Notes: a model not told the origin generated them from the sequence alone. DNA of 64,000 nt from Desulfomicrobium orale DSM 12838 (GCF_001553625.1 NZ_CP014230.1:1798001-1862000), one strand, 5' to 3'. Numbered from the stretch's first letter, positions 43,606-53,015 are shown. Numbers and translations are program-made.

Positions 43606-44688
43606 ATGAACTGGGACTGGGAAAAACTACAGGAAAAGCGGCAGAGGCAATCCGGCCCAGCGCATGGGCCGGACTTGGGTGATCTGAACGAGAAAGTCAA
43701 ACAGCTCAGGCAGATGAGTCTTCCGGGATGGAAGATCATTCTCGCGGCGATCCTGCTCATCTGGCTGGGCAGCGGCATCTACATCGTGCAGCCCGACGAA
43801 GTGGGCGTGGTGAAACGTTTCGGAGCCTTCAACCGCATCACGGAACCCGGACCGCATTATCGTTTTCCGTTTCCTTTCGAGTCCGTGCTCACCCCGCAGG
43901 TGACGAAAATTCAGCGGCTCGAGATCGGATTTCGCGGAAATCCCGCTTCCACATTCAGCTCCAGCTCCGCCACTCGCCTTGTCTCCGAAGAATCGCTCAT
44001 GCTGACCGGCGACGAGAACATTGTTGACGTGCAGCTCACCGTGCAGTTCGTGATTGAGAACGCGCAGAACTATCTGTTCAACATCGCGAACCAGGGAAAA
44101 ACCGTGAAGGACGCAGCCGAGGCTGCCGCGCGGGAAGTCATCGGCTACAACAAGATTGACGCGGCCCTGACCGACGACAAGACGACCATCCAGAACGATA
44201 TCCGCGTCCTGTTGCAGCGCATTCTCAACAGTTATCAGAGCGGAATAAAGATCATGGCCGTGCAGTTGCAGGACGTGCATCCGCCCAGGCAGGTCATCGA
44301 TGCCTTCAAGGACGTGGCCAGCGCCAAGGAGGATAAAAGCCGCTTCATCAACGAGGCCGAAGCCTACGAGAACGATCTCATTCCCCGCACGCGCGGCGAG
44401 GTGGCCGCCATTCTGAACCAGGCCCAGGCGTACAAGGAATCCAAAATCCGCCAGGCCAAAGGCGAGAGCGACCGCTTTCTGTCGGTGCTCGCGGAGTACA
44501 GGAAGGCGCAGGACATCACGAAGAAACGCATTTATCTGGAAACAATGGAAGAAATCATGTCCCGCCCGGAACTGGAAAAAATCATCATTTCCAACGATTC
44601 CATGCAGCGGGTCTTCCCCTATCTTCCCCTGCAGCGGCGCGCGGGAGAAATCGTGCCGGAACGGATGAAGGAAGGAGGAAGCAACTGA
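43606..44688 (+). CDS. hflK: HflK, membrane regulator of FtsH
   Basis: The 360-residue inner-membrane protein has a charged cytoplasmic N-terminus, one membrane helix (WKIILAAILLIWLGSGIYIV, about residues 44-63), and a periplasmic SPFH/prohibitin domain. It forms a complex with HflC around the FtsH protease. Motifs RFGAFNRITEPGPHYRFPFP and the coiled RFINEAEAYENDLIPRTRGE are typical. The start MNWDWEKLQEKRQRQ at 43606 matches the family. The stop overlaps the hflC start by one base (TGATG). Confidence 0.94.
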   Translation: MNWDWEKLQEKRQRQSGPAHGPDLGDLNEKVKQLRQMSLPGWKIILAAILLIWLGSGIYIVQPDEVGVVKRFGAFNRITEPGPHYRFPFPFESVLTPQVTKIQRLEIGFRGNPASTFSSSSATRLVSEESLMLTGDENIVDVQLTVQFVIENAQNYLFNIANQGKTVKDAAEAAAREVIGYNKIDAALTDDKTTIQNDIRVLLQRILNSYQSGIKIMAVQLQDVHPPRQVIDAFKDVASAKEDKSRFINEAEAYENDLIPRTRGEVAAILNQAQAYKESKIRQAKGESDRFLSVLAEYRKAQDITKKRIYLETMEEIMSRPELEKIIISNDSMQRVFPYLPLQRRAGEIVPERMKEGGSN

Positions 44689-45536
44689 TGAAAAAGCCGC
44701 AGATCATCTTACTCGCCGCCGGTCTGGGCCTGTTTTTGCTGCTGCAATGCATTTTCATTGTCGACCAGACCCAGAAAGCCATTCTGCTTCAGCTCGGCAA
44801 ACCCGTCGGTGAATCCCATTACGGCCCCGGCCTGCATTTCAAGCTTCCTCTCATCCAGAAAGTCGTGTTTTTCGACGCACGCGTTCTTGAATACGATGCT
44901 CCTTCTTCGGAGATCATCACGCGCGACAAGAAAAACATGGTCGTGGACAATTTCTCGCGCTGGAGAATTGTCGATCCGTTGCAGTTCTACAGAACCGTGC
45001 GTGGTATTCAGAACGGTCTGGCCCGCATCGACGACATAGTTTATTCTCAGATGCGCGAGGCTCTCGGCCGCTATACGTTGACGGAAATCGTGGCCACGGA
45101 GCGGTCGACCATCATGGAAGAAGTTACGGACAAGTCGAACGTGCTGCTTGGCGAATACGGCATTCATATCATCGATGTCCGCATCAAGAGAACGGATCTG
45201 CCTCAGGAGAACCAGATGGCCATTTACGGCCGCATGCAGGCCGAGCGTGAACGGCAGGCCAAGCAGTACCGATCCGAAGGACGCGAGGAAGCGGCGAAGA
45301 TCACCACGGCGGCGGACAAGAAGCGGGCCGTCATGCTGGCCGACGCGCAGCGCGAGGCCGAGGCCCTGCGCGGCGAGGGCGAGGCCGCGGCCACCGGGAT
45401 ATATGCCCAGGCGTTGGCCCAGGACCCCGGGTTCTATGAATTCGTACGTACCATGGACGCCTACAAGAAGACCATGAAAGGTCAGACTCAGTTCGTGCTC
45501 ACCCCGGAAAGCGAGTTCTTCAGGTATCTGAAGTAG
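44688..45536 (+). CDS. hflC: HflC, membrane regulator of FtsH
   Basis: The 282-residue SPFH protein has an N-terminal membrane helix (IILLAAGLGLFLLLQCIFIV) followed by QTQKAILLQLGKPVGESHYG, PGLHFKLPLIQKVVFFDAR, then GEYGIHIIDVRIKRTDLPQE. It pairs with HflK. Its ATG overlaps the hflK stop, so the two are translated together. A strong terminator follows at 45557-45593. Confidence 0.95.
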   Translation: MKKPQIILLAAGLGLFLLLQCIFIVDQTQKAILLQLGKPVGESHYGPGLHFKLPLIQKVVFFDARVLEYDAPSSEIITRDKKNMVVDNFSRWRIVDPLQFYRTVRGIQNGLARIDDIVYSQMREALGRYTLTEIVATERSTIMEEVTDKSNVLLGEYGIHIIDVRIKRTDLPQENQMAIYGRMQAERERQAKQYRSEGREEAAKITTAADKKRAVMLADAQREAEALRGEGEAAATGIYAQALAQDPGFYEFVRTMDAYKKTMKGQTQFVLTPESEFFRYLK

Positions 45537-45556
45537 GTGCGGAGCGCCGTGAATGC

Positions 45557-45593
45557 AGAAACCCTTCTCCGGGAAGCCGGGGAAGGGTTTCTT
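45557..45593 (+). terminator. hflKC terminator
   Basis: AGAAACCCTTCTCCGG, loop GAAG, CCGGGGAAGGGTTTCT forms a long stem, followed by TTGTC. It lies 20 bases after the hflC stop and could also serve the convergent ModE-like gene. Confidence 0.85.
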
Positions 45594-45659
45594 TGTCTGG
45601 GCGGGGCAGAGTCCGGGTGCTTTCGGAAAGCGGGCATCGCCGCCCCGGTCCGCCGGGGG

Positions 45660-46055
45660 TCACCGGCTTTTCATTTCGTCCGGATGCTCCGACATTTCTC
45701 TTTCCGCGTAGCTTTGTACGTCCTTGCCGAAAATATGTCTGGCCTGGATGAGAGCGGCCTCTTCCACGGCCTTGAACCAGGCGATGAAATTGTCCCGGAT
45801 CCGGCGGCCCGCCGGGGTCAGGCGGTATCCGCCGCGTTTGGTGCCCACGGTTTCCACCAGGGCCTCTCCCAGAACTTCCTCCGTGCTCCGGAGCTTTCCC
45901 CATGCGGCCCGGTAGGACATGCCGAGAGACTCCGCCGCCTTGCGCAAGGAGCCGTATTCCTCGATTCTGTCGAGAAGCATGGCCCGGCCCATGCCGAAAT
46001 AGACGCTTTCCCCCAGTTCCAGCCACAGGTGCATGCGAACGGTCGGTATTGTCAC
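45660..46055 (-). CDS. ModE-type winged-helix regulator without a molybdate-binding domain
   Basis: The 131-residue protein resembles the DNA-binding half of ModE: YGSLRKAAESLGMSYRAAWG, then RSTEEVLGEALVETVGTKRG GYRLTPAGRR. The C-terminal TOBE/molybdate-binding domains are absent. The start at the GTG of 46055 is preceded by GAGGCG; the longer frame (from 46130) begins with unlikely sequence. ModE-like single-domain proteins control molybdate or tungstate uptake, but no transporter is nearby. Confidence 0.75.
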   Translation of the reverse strand: MTIPTVRMHLWLELGESVYFGMGRAMLLDRIEEYGSLRKAAESLGMSYRAAWGKLRSTEEVLGEALVETVGTKRGGYRLTPAGRRIRDNFIAWFKAVEEAALIQARHIFGKDVQSYAEREMSEHPDEMKSR

Positions 46056-46188
46056 GGGTCGCCTCTCTTGTCGGGAAAAGCCGTTGCGTACGGCGGCAAA
46101 GTGAAAATCCGGCAGGGAGAACCTTCTCAAATTTTTTGGCGGGGCCGGAATTTACCTTCGGCTGCCACACACTTTCGCGGGTGCGGCA

Positions 46189-46644
46189 TTAACCGGCCCA
46201 TTTGGTCAGAATGCGCCGCCCGTCGTCCCGGTATCCGTATTTCAGATAGATGGACAAGGCCTTCGCATTATGCCGGGTGACTTCAAGGCGGGTGGTCCGC
46301 GCGCCCTGGGCCGATGCCCATGCTTCGGCGTGGGCCAGGGCGGCTTTGCCCTGGCCTTGCCCCCGGACATCCGGGGCGAGATAGAGTTCGTCCAGCAGAG
46401 CGAATCGTCCGCCGAACTCGGGACTGAAGCCGAAGGTCAGCATGAGGTAGCCCTGCGCTTCTGCTTCGCGCCGCAGCAGAAAAACGGCTCCCAGTTCCGG
46501 CTCGGCCAGAAGTTCGTGCAGGGCTTTTGAGGATCGGGCATCGTCATAGTCCAGCCGTTCCTCGGCGTAGAAGGCACGCATGAGCGAAAGCACCACGGGC
46601 AGATCGCCCGGTGTGGCCTGAGTCCAGGCGGGAGAGGCGGTCAT
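46189..46644 (-). CDS. GNAT-family N-acetyltransferase
   Basis: The 151-residue protein has the acetyl-CoA binding motif APDVRGQGQGKAALAHAEAW (V-x-x-x-x-G-x-G/A, about residues 96-115) and the closing EVTRHNAKALSIYLKYGYRD. The substrate is unknown. The start has an AGGAAAACC site and overlaps the stop of the lipoprotein gene by four bases (ATGA), so it is the last gene of the Mla operon. Confidence 0.88.
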   Translation of the reverse strand: MTASPAWTQATPGDLPVVLSLMRAFYAEERLDYDDARSSKALHELLAEPELGAVFLLRREAEAQGYLMLTFGFSPEFGGRFALLDELYLAPDVRGQGQGKAALAHAEAWASAQGARTTRLEVTRHNAKALSIYLKYGYRDDGRRILTKWAG

Positions 46645-47267
46645 GGTTTTCCTCCGGGCTTTCTGTCCGCAATGGCCGCATGCACATCGATGATGATCCG
46701 GCCGGACATCTTCTGTACGGCCCGGCTCATGGCTTCGGCCACGGAGGCCGGATTTTTCCGCGCGCACGGTTCGGATTCCCGGTAGGTTTTCTGGAACAGG
46801 ACCATGCCCGTGGTGTCGCCGGCCCGCGCATCCAGCAGGGTGACGGTCAGGGCCGCGCTGGCCAGCCAGTGCCGGTCTGTGTCCACTTCCATCCATTCCT
46901 CCAGCAGACCCTCGAGCTGGTGCGTGGGAGGCAGGGATGAACCCGGCCCGACCACGGCCAGAAAGAGGCCGCTCTGGCGCAGATCCCGGCGCAGATAGTC
47001 CATGATCAGTGTCTGCGGCGCGGCCCGCCATTGATGATAGGGATAGTCCTGGCGGCCGAAGGCCAGATCGCGGTAGATCAGTTTGGGCGTGTTGAATTCA
47101 GGGGCCACCCCGAAATGGCTCAGTGCCACAACCGCCCGCACCGGCTGCCCGGAAGTTTCGGGCGGTGCATACTCCAGGGTGTAATAGCGGGTGTCCGGCG
47201 CGGATGTGTGTGCTGCGCACCCGGACAGCAGGGCCAGAATCAGGATCGGGAAAATGACGCGGCGCAC
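46641..47267 (-). CDS. ABC transport auxiliary lipoprotein (PqiC/YmbA-like)
   Basis: The 208-residue protein has a lipoprotein signal (FPILILALLSGCA, Cys at about residue 17). The mature part starts with TRYYTLEYAPPETSG and contains VALSHFGVAPEFNTPKLIYR and PHQW-like motifs of the ABC_trans_aux family. Such lipoproteins accompany MCE-protein transporters and are thought to sit at the outer membrane. It lies ten bases after the MCE gene. Confidence 0.85.
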   Translation of the reverse strand: MRRVIFPILILALLSGCAAHTSAPDTRYYTLEYAPPETSGQPVRAVVALSHFGVAPEFNTPKLIYRDLAFGRQDYPYHQWRAAPQTLIMDYLRRDLRQSGLFLAVVGPGSSLPPTHQLEGLLEEWMEVDTDRHWLASAALTVTLLDARAGDTTGMVLFQKTYRESEPCARKNPASVAEAMSRAVQKMSGRIIIDVHAAIADRKPGGKP

Positions 47268-47276
47268 GGCTGGCTC

Positions 47277-48290
47277 CTATTCTTCCACTGGACGGGGCTT
47301 TCGGGGTTTCGAGAAGATGATCCTCGATGGCTGGTCCTGAATGTCATTGATGACGGCATTCAGCCCGGCGGACGTGTTTTCCAGGTTTTCGGCGGTGATG
47401 GTCAGGCGTTCCTGCAAGTTTTTGATGGTGGCCTGCATCTGCAGCATGGTCATCTGCCCCTGGGTCACGAAGCCGTCGGCCTTGGCCGCCGCGGAAGCGA
47501 GGGAAGACATGGTGGCGTTCATATGCGGGCCGCTGTCCGCGAGAATGTTCTGGAATTGTCCGAGAATGTCTTCCATGCGCCGCAGGTCGTCGGTGGCCTG
47601 CTCCATGAACCGGCGGGAGGCGAGGATGGTCCCTTCCATGTTGCGGGCCATGGTTTCCATGCGTTTGGGATTGGCGGCGGCGTTGATGCTGGCCAGCAGA
47701 GTCCGGATATCCGAGGAAATGGCTCCTATCCGGGCATCGGCCAAGGTGGAGTTGAACGTCTCCACCGCGGCGATGACCTGATCCGAAATGCCTTTGAAGT
47801 CAATGGACTGGATTTTCATGGCGATGTCATCGATTTCCCGGAAGAATTTTTTGATGTCCGACGGCCGGGAAGCGATGACCGGATATTCGGGTTTGAAGCT
47901 CAGGGTGGGGGACAGATCCGGCGCGCCGGGCCGGCGTTTGTCGATTTCCACGAACATGATCCCGGTGATGCCCGCGCTGGCCAGGGATGCCTCGCTGCCC
48001 GCGAAACGGCTGTCATCTCCGGTGTGTTCGTCATCGATGGTGATGACCACCTCGATGAGATGATAGTCCGGAGCGATGCGGATGTTCTTGACCCGGCCCA
48101 CGGGCACGCCCCGGTACTTGACCGGGGAGTCCACGCCCAGGCCCTGCACGGATTCGTCGAAATAGGTCACGAAGATCTCACCCTGGTGCATGAAAGAGCT
48201 CATGCCCAGCCAGATGATGACCACGGTGGCCAGGGCCAGGCCAGCCGTCATGAACAGCCCCACGGTGAAATTGATGCGGGCGGAAGCCAT
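47277..48290 (-). CDS. mlaD: MCE-domain substrate-binding protein (MlaD-like)
   Basis: The 337-residue protein has one N-terminal membrane helix (FTVGLFMTAGLALATVVIIW) and an MCE domain (about residues 38-120), FVTYFDESVQGLGVDSPVKY RGVPVGRVKNIRI. The long C-terminal part (about residues 140-335) is predicted to be helical and likely oligomeric. It binds lipids in the periplasm and works with the MlaE/MlaF transporter. It lies directly after mlaF, sharing one base. Confidence 0.9.
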   Translation of the reverse strand: MASARINFTVGLFMTAGLALATVVIIWLGMSSFMHQGEIFVTYFDESVQGLGVDSPVKYRGVPVGRVKNIRIAPDYHLIEVVITIDDEHTGDDSRFAGSEASLASAGITGIMFVEIDKRRPGAPDLSPTLSFKPEYPVIASRPSDIKKFFREIDDIAMKIQSIDFKGISDQVIAAVETFNSTLADARIGAISSDIRTLLASINAAANPKRMETMARNMEGTILASRRFMEQATDDLRRMEDILGQFQNILADSGPHMNATMSSLASAAAKADGFVTQGQMTMLQMQATIKNLQERLTITAENLENTSAGLNAVINDIQDQPSRIIFSKPRKPRPVEE

Positions 48291-49045
48291 TATGTCTCCA
48301 TTTCCGGCTGTCGGTTGAAGAACTGCCGCACAAAGGCGTGCGGGCTGTTGTCGCGCAACTGGCGCGGATCGCCGTCGGCGATGATGGATTTGCTGGGTTT
48401 GTCCAGCACGATGACCCGGTCGGCGATGGTAAAGATGGACGGAAGCTCGTGGGTGACCACCACGAAGGTGGTGCCGAGGGTCCGGTTCAGGCGCAGGATG
48501 AGGACGTCCAGATCGGCGGAGCTGATGGGATCGAGCCCGGCCGACGGTTCGTCCAGAAAAATGATTTCCGGGTTCAGGGCCAGGGCCCGGGCGATGGCGC
48601 CGCGTTTTTTCATGCCGCCGGACAGCTCCTCGGGCAGGTGGTGCTCGAAGCCCTCAAGCCCCACTTGGCGCAGCTTGAGGCGGACCAGCCGGTCGATGGC
48701 GTCCGGTTTGAGGGCGGTGTACTCGGTCAGGGGCAGAGCCACGTTTTCCCCCAGCGTCATGGACGAAAAGAGTGCGCCGCCCTGATACATGACGCCGATG
48801 CGGTCCAGAATGCGCCTGTAGCTGTCCGTGTTGTCGGGATCAAGCGGGATGCCCGCAATGGATATCCGCCCGGCCAGCGGCTTGTACAGGCCGATCAGGT
48901 GCTTGAGCAGGGTGGACTTGCCCGATCCGCTGCCCCCCAGAATGACGAAGACCTCTCCGGCCCGGACATCGAAGTCCAGGTTTTCCATGATGGTCCGGCC
49001 TCCGAAGCCCATGGTCAGGCCGCGCACGGTGATGACGTCCTTCAT
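48290..49045 (-). CDS. mlaF: MlaF-like ABC ATPase
   Basis: The 251-residue ATPase powers lipid transport between the membranes. It has Walker [17 protein letters not shown] (about residues 36-51), the signature [15 protein letters not shown], Walker [21 protein letters not shown] and H-loop VVTHELPS. The start overlaps mlaE by four bases (ATGA). Confidence 0.93.
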   Translation of the reverse strand: MKDVITVRGLTMGFGGRTIMENLDFDVRAGEVFVILGGSGSGKSTLLKHLIGLYKPLAGRISIAGIPLDPDNTDSYRRILDRIGVMYQGGALFSSMTLGENVALPLTEYTALKPDAIDRLVRLKLRQVGLEGFEHHLPEELSGGMKKRGAIARALALNPEIIFLDEPSAGLDPISSADLDVLILRLNRTLGTTFVVVTHELPSIFTIADRVIVLDKPSKSIIADGDPRQLRDNSPHAFVRQFFNRQPEMET

Positions 49046-50159
49046 GGCCGCCAGTACCTCAGGATGACGGCCAGAATGGAGTCCACCAGAACCACCAGAA
49101 AAATCCCCGTGACCACGGAAGATGTGGTGGCCTTGCCCACGCTGGCCGCACCGCCGCGCACCTGGTAGCCCTTGAAACAGCCCACGGAGGCGATGAGCAG
49201 GGCGAAGACGGCGCTTTTGAAGAATCCCCAGCCGATGTCGAAAATTTTCAGCGTATTCATGGTCTGGATCATGTAGGCGCTGGGCGTCAGGTCCAGAGCC
49301 GTGACGCCGATGAGCAGCCCCCGGCGATGGCGAACAGGTTGGAATACATGGCCAGCAGCGGCACGACCAGCACCGAGGCGATGACCTTGGGAGCCACCAG
49401 AAACATGGTCGGCCTGAAGCCCATGGTGATCAGCGCGTCCACCTCCTCGGACACCTTCATGGTGCCGATTTCGGCGGCGAAGGCCGATCCCGAACGTCCG
49501 GCCACGATGATGGCGGTCATGATGGGGCCGAGCTCCCTGACCATGGCCAGGGCCACCAGCGAGGCCACATAGATGTTGGCTCCGAACTGCTGCAACTGCA
49601 CGGCGGACATGAAGGCCATGATGAGGCCCATCAGGAAGCTGATCAGGGCCACGATGGGCAGGGCGTCCACGCCCACGCGCTGCATGTAGCTGACCAGATC
49701 GCCCAGACGCAGACACCCGGGGTGGCGCACAAGGGAGAGCAGGGTCAGGGTCAGGTCGCCCACGAAGAGAGTGTGTGTGGAAATCTGGTCCACCATCTCC
49801 AGGGTCTTGGCGCCGAAGCGGGCGAGCAGCCCTGCGCCTGAGCGTCGCGGGGCGGGAGCGGGCTGCTCCGTGTCCAGACGCAGAAATTTCAGCAGGTCCC
49901 GGACGTGTCCGGGCATGTTGTCCAGATGCAGGGCGCAGTTCCGGGCCGTGGCCATGTTTTGCAGATGGACGATGATCAGAGCGCCGCAGTCGTCCATGCG
50001 TTCCACCTGGCTCAGGTCCACGCGGATTTCTCCGCTCCGGGACCGGCCGAGCCCTTCCAGACGGTGCAGGATGTCCGGGGTGGTATGCAGGTCCAGCGTG
50101 CCGCCGAGGCTCATGGACAGCGATGGCGAGGTCTGGTGAATGGTCAGGGATGTGTTCAT
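49042..50159 (-). pseudogene. mlaE: STAS-MlaE permease fusion, frameshifted at a G5 run
   Basis: The gene would encode about 372 residues. The first frame contains an N-terminal STAS domain (TLDLHTTPDILHRLEGLGRS..., about residues 18-95) and the MlaE permease from MVDQISTHTLFVGDLT onward, with VGVDALPIVALISFLMGLIM and VAGRSGSAFAAEIGTMKVSEE. It breaks after LFAIAGG at a run of five G bases (49318-49322 on the given strand as CCCCC). Adding one G lets the second frame continue [18 protein letters not shown] to the normal end. It is either a recent loss, a phase-variable slippage, or a sequencing error. STAS-MlaE fusions are known. Confidence 0.85.
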
Positions 50160-50496
50160 GTCCGGATTGTGCGGTTACCTTCCCGCTTTACCTGAAACGG
50201 CGGCGATGACGATTTTGAGCACGCGGGTCTTTTTGTCATTCTTTCGATAAATTGCAAACCCCGGCATGAAATCCGGAGGATATTTGCGCGGCGGCATTCT
50301 GTTCCAACCCGGCGATCCTCAGTCTTCGATTCTGTCTACGTTACAGCCGCGTGTTCGTCCAGAAGCGGGCACGGGATGCCTTTTCCGCTCTTGAATCCGG
50401 TCCCGCACTGTGCCAAGAACCGGGCGCACGGACGAGGCCGCTGCGGCTGCAGCCGCTTTGTCCGGAAACGGGAAACATTTATCATCTGGAAAAATC
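50160..50496. other. intergenic region between divergent genes
   Basis: A 337-base region separates the leftward Mla operon from the rightward secreted-protein gene. It must hold promoters for both. I see no convincing -35/-10 pair, terminator or repeat. A short rightward open frame from 50410 runs into the secreted-protein gene but starts with an Ala-rich stretch and lacks a ribosome site. Confidence 0.4.
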
Positions 50497-51609
50497 ATGC
50501 TCATCCGTCTTTTGGTATTCACCGTCACCTTGCTGCTGGCGTCTTCTGTTTCCGTCCCGGCCATGCAGGCCGTGCCCAAGAACCTGTACCCGGCCCTCGA
50601 ATACGCGTTGACCATCCCGGCCGGCCGGGAAAAGCTGGACCCGGAGAAACTCTCAGTTCTCGTCAATTTCGTGCGTTCCGCCGCCTCCGGGTCGAGCATG
50701 ACCATGGAAAACCGGAACAAGGCCACGGGGGCGTTCCACTCCTTCGAGCTGAAGGGCGGGCTGGGGAAGGTGGCGCAATATGCCTACAATCCGGATATTC
50801 CGGGCTATGTGGTCATGCCTTCGTCCGTTATGGAGCAGACGCTGACAACACCCGAAACCGCTGATGAACTGCGCCGCCTCCATCGGGCGCTGGATGCGGG
50901 GGAGGAGTTCGTAGCACGGGGCTCCGAACGGGTGACCATTACCCCCGACGCCCACACGGGCGGTTATTACCAATACATGCAGGATGTGGCGGTGGCCGTT
51001 TTTCCCGGTCCGTCGGGCCCGGTGCTCGTTTCCGTTTCCGTGCAGGCCGAGCCCTCGGAGGTGGGACACAAGGGATGCGTGGTCGGCCGCGACGCGGACT
51101 GGAATTATCTCTATTCCGGCGAGAAAGGACTGAACAAGACCGGGCTGGGCTGGGTCGATTCCTACATGTACAGCGCGCACTCAGCGCTGGTGCTGGTGTC
51201 CGATACGGAGCGGGGCGTGATCCGGGCGGGGACCTTCAAGTGGCTGAACGCGGGCTGGGCGGGGATGAATATGGTCAAGCCCGCCCATATCGTAAACGGC
51301 ATCAAGCGGTTTGCCGGAGATTTCACTCTGGTGCTGGAAGCCGGAGGGCTGCCCTCGGCCGAGGAACTGACCGGCCTGTACCGGTCGCTGCGTGCCGATG
51401 GTCCGGAAAAGCTGCGCGGCATGATCGAGCCGCACCTGCGGGCCCTTGGTCAGTCCGGAGACTCCGCCGTCAAGTCCGCTCCTTTCAAAAAACTGCTGCA
51501 ATCCGGGGAGTATCTGGACAACATGACTGAAGCCGAAATGGTCAACGTGCTTATGCTGCGCCATCTGAGGAAAAGCATCGGCGGAGTGCGCGTGGCCGGG
51601 AAGTTCTAG
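50497..51609 (+). CDS. secreted protein of unknown function
   Basis: The 370-residue protein has a signal peptide (LIRLLVFTVTLLLASSVSVP, cleavage near residue 23). The mature part contains ALEYALTIPAGREKLDPEKL, AVFPGPSGPVLVSVSVQAEP, and a central VDSYMYSAHSALVLVSDTER that has strand-like alternation. I do not recognise a family. A ribosome site is not obvious before the ATG. It is the first gene of a short rightward pair with the following coiled-coil gene, four bases away. Confidence 0.65.
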   Translation: MLIRLLVFTVTLLLASSVSVPAMQAVPKNLYPALEYALTIPAGREKLDPEKLSVLVNFVRSAASGSSMTMENRNKATGAFHSFELKGGLGKVAQYAYNPDIPGYVVMPSSVMEQTLTTPETADELRRLHRALDAGEEFVARGSERVTITPDAHTGGYYQYMQDVAVAVFPGPSGPVLVSVSVQAEPSEVGHKGCVVGRDADWNYLYSGEKGLNKTGLGWVDSYMYSAHSALVLVSDTERGVIRAGTFKWLNAGWAGMNMVKPAHIVNGIKRFAGDFTLVLEAGGLPSAEELTGLYRSLRADGPEKLRGMIEPHLRALGQSGDSAVKSAPFKKLLQSGEYLDNMTEAEMVNVLMLRHLRKSIGGVRVAGKF

Positions 51610-51613
51610 ACCC

Positions 51614-52042
51614 ATGACCTGGCGCAGCGACGCCGAGCGCAAGCGGAACATCCGGGATGAAGCCTTGTCCCGTTTTTCGGAGCGGGAGCAGCGTGTTGTG
51701 GCCCGGCTTGCCGAAGACGTGGCGGCGATGAGGGATACGCTGGCCAGGCAGGAGGAACGGCTGGATGCTCTGGTTCTGGCCATATCCAGACTGGAGGAAC
51801 TTCTGGCTTCCGGCGCGGGCGAAGCCCCGGAGCATGCCCGTCCCCGGCCTCTCACCCCACTGAAGCGGCAGATTTTGGAACGCGTCCGGGACATGCGCTC
51901 CAGAGGTCTGTCTTTTGCCCGCATCTGCCATATTTTTCGGGAGGAACGGGTGCCTACCCTATCGGGAGAAGGACAGTGGTCCAAGGGCACCCTGTGGAAC
52001 CTGTGGAAAAATCATCGCCGCCAGCTGGAGAAAGCGGACTGA
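51614..52042 (+). CDS. coiled-coil protein with a recombinase-like C-terminus
   Basis: The 142-residue protein has an N-terminal coiled coil (about residues 20-68: EREQRVVARLAEDVAAMRDT...). Its C-terminal 60 residues (LKRQILERVRDMRSRGLSFA and EERVPTLSGEGQWSKGTLWN LWKNH) resemble the Recombinase domain that follows the catalytic domain of large serine recombinases, a helix-turn-helix-like fold. There is no catalytic domain, so it may be a domesticated DNA-binding piece. It starts four bases after the secreted-protein stop. Confidence 0.6.
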   Translation: MTWRSDAERKRNIRDEALSRFSEREQRVVARLAEDVAAMRDTLARQEERLDALVLAISRLEELLASGAGEAPEHARPRPLTPLKRQILERVRDMRSRGLSFARICHIFREERVPTLSGEGQWSKGTLWNLWKNHRRQLEKAD

Positions 52043-52052
52043 AGCCTCGTTC

Positions 52053-53015
52053 TCAGTATATCAGACGCAGCAGCCAGGGCATGAAGGTGGGTACGTCCCA
52101 GCCCGGCGCGTAGCGGTTCAGGGCTTCGATGACGGCGGCCAGCATCAGCCCGCAATGCAGGAACAGAAACACGCATATGGCCAGCATGCAGCCCTTGAGA
52201 CGCATGGGGTGCGCACTCATGCACAGACACAGGGAAAGCAGCATGGATATCCCGAGACAGGCCGCCGCTCCCACACTCGCATGAAAGATCAGGGGCAGGA
52301 AAAGATTTACCACCCCTCGCAGACTGAAGAACAGCCAGAGCATCACGCCGATAGCCCCCAGTCCGGAAAAGATCTGCCATTTTCCCAGAAACGGAACCGC
52401 GAAGCGGTAGTAATCCCGCCCCCAGTCATCTTTGTTCCGGCGCAGCATCAGATAGAAAAGACCCATCCCGGCGGCCACGGACAGGCTCATGACCGGCCAC
52501 AGTGAGACCAGTGGCCACCAGGCCGACCGGATTGGCGGCAGAAAGGCGGGGCTGGTCAGGGGAATATCCCGGAAAAAAACAAGGGCCGCCACCACAAGGG
52601 ACCAGTAGCCGTATTTGAGGCCCAGATTGCCCAGACAGCCCAGAAAGATGTGCAGCCCCCGCCGGTCCCGGGCTTTTTTCCAGGTCAGATCGTATATCAG
52701 CAGCACTATCGTGGAGAGAAAGGGAATCAGCGCGGTCAGGATGAGAAAGAGCCGGTGGGCGCGCACAAATTCCGACTGTTCGAGTACCGGATAGAAAACC
52801 AGCCCCGCTGCGGCGACCAGCATCCAGACGGCTCCGTGCGCCCACAGACCAAGGCGGGACAGCTGTCTGGCTGCGCGGGCCGGGAATGGCTTGCCGCCGG
52901 CTGCGCTAATCAGCTCACTGACCAGAGCCATGAGCGGCGCGCTCCAGAACAGGGCCGCCAGCAACGGGATGGGAGAAAGCGGGGCAAAGGCCCAAACGGG
53001 AAGATCGAGCATCAT
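52053..53015 (-). CDS. multi-pass membrane protein of unknown function
   Basis: The 320-residue protein is very hydrophobic, with about eight predicted membrane segments, for example MLVAAAGLVFYPVL, LFLILTALIPFLSTIVLLIY and LSVAAGMGLFYLML. No known domain is recognised. The start MMLDLPVWAF has a GAGGCTCCC site; the longer open frame lacks membrane character. It is convergent with the preceding gene, ten bases away. Confidence 0.7.
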   Translation of the reverse strand: MMLDLPVWAFAPLSPIPLLAALFWSAPLMALVSELISAAGGKPFPARAARQLSRLGLWAHGAVWMLVAAAGLVFYPVLEQSEFVRAHRLFLILTALIPFLSTIVLLIYDLTWKKARDRRGLHIFLGCLGNLGLKYGYWSLVVAALVFFRDIPLTSPAFLPPIRSAWWPLVSLWPVMSLSVAAGMGLFYLMLRRNKDDWGRDYYRFAVPFLGKWQIFSGLGAIGVMLWLFFSLRGVVNLFLPLIFHASVGAAACLGISMLLSLCLCMSAHPMRLKGCMLAICVFLFLHCGLMLAAVIEALNRYAPGWDVPTFMPWLLRLIY

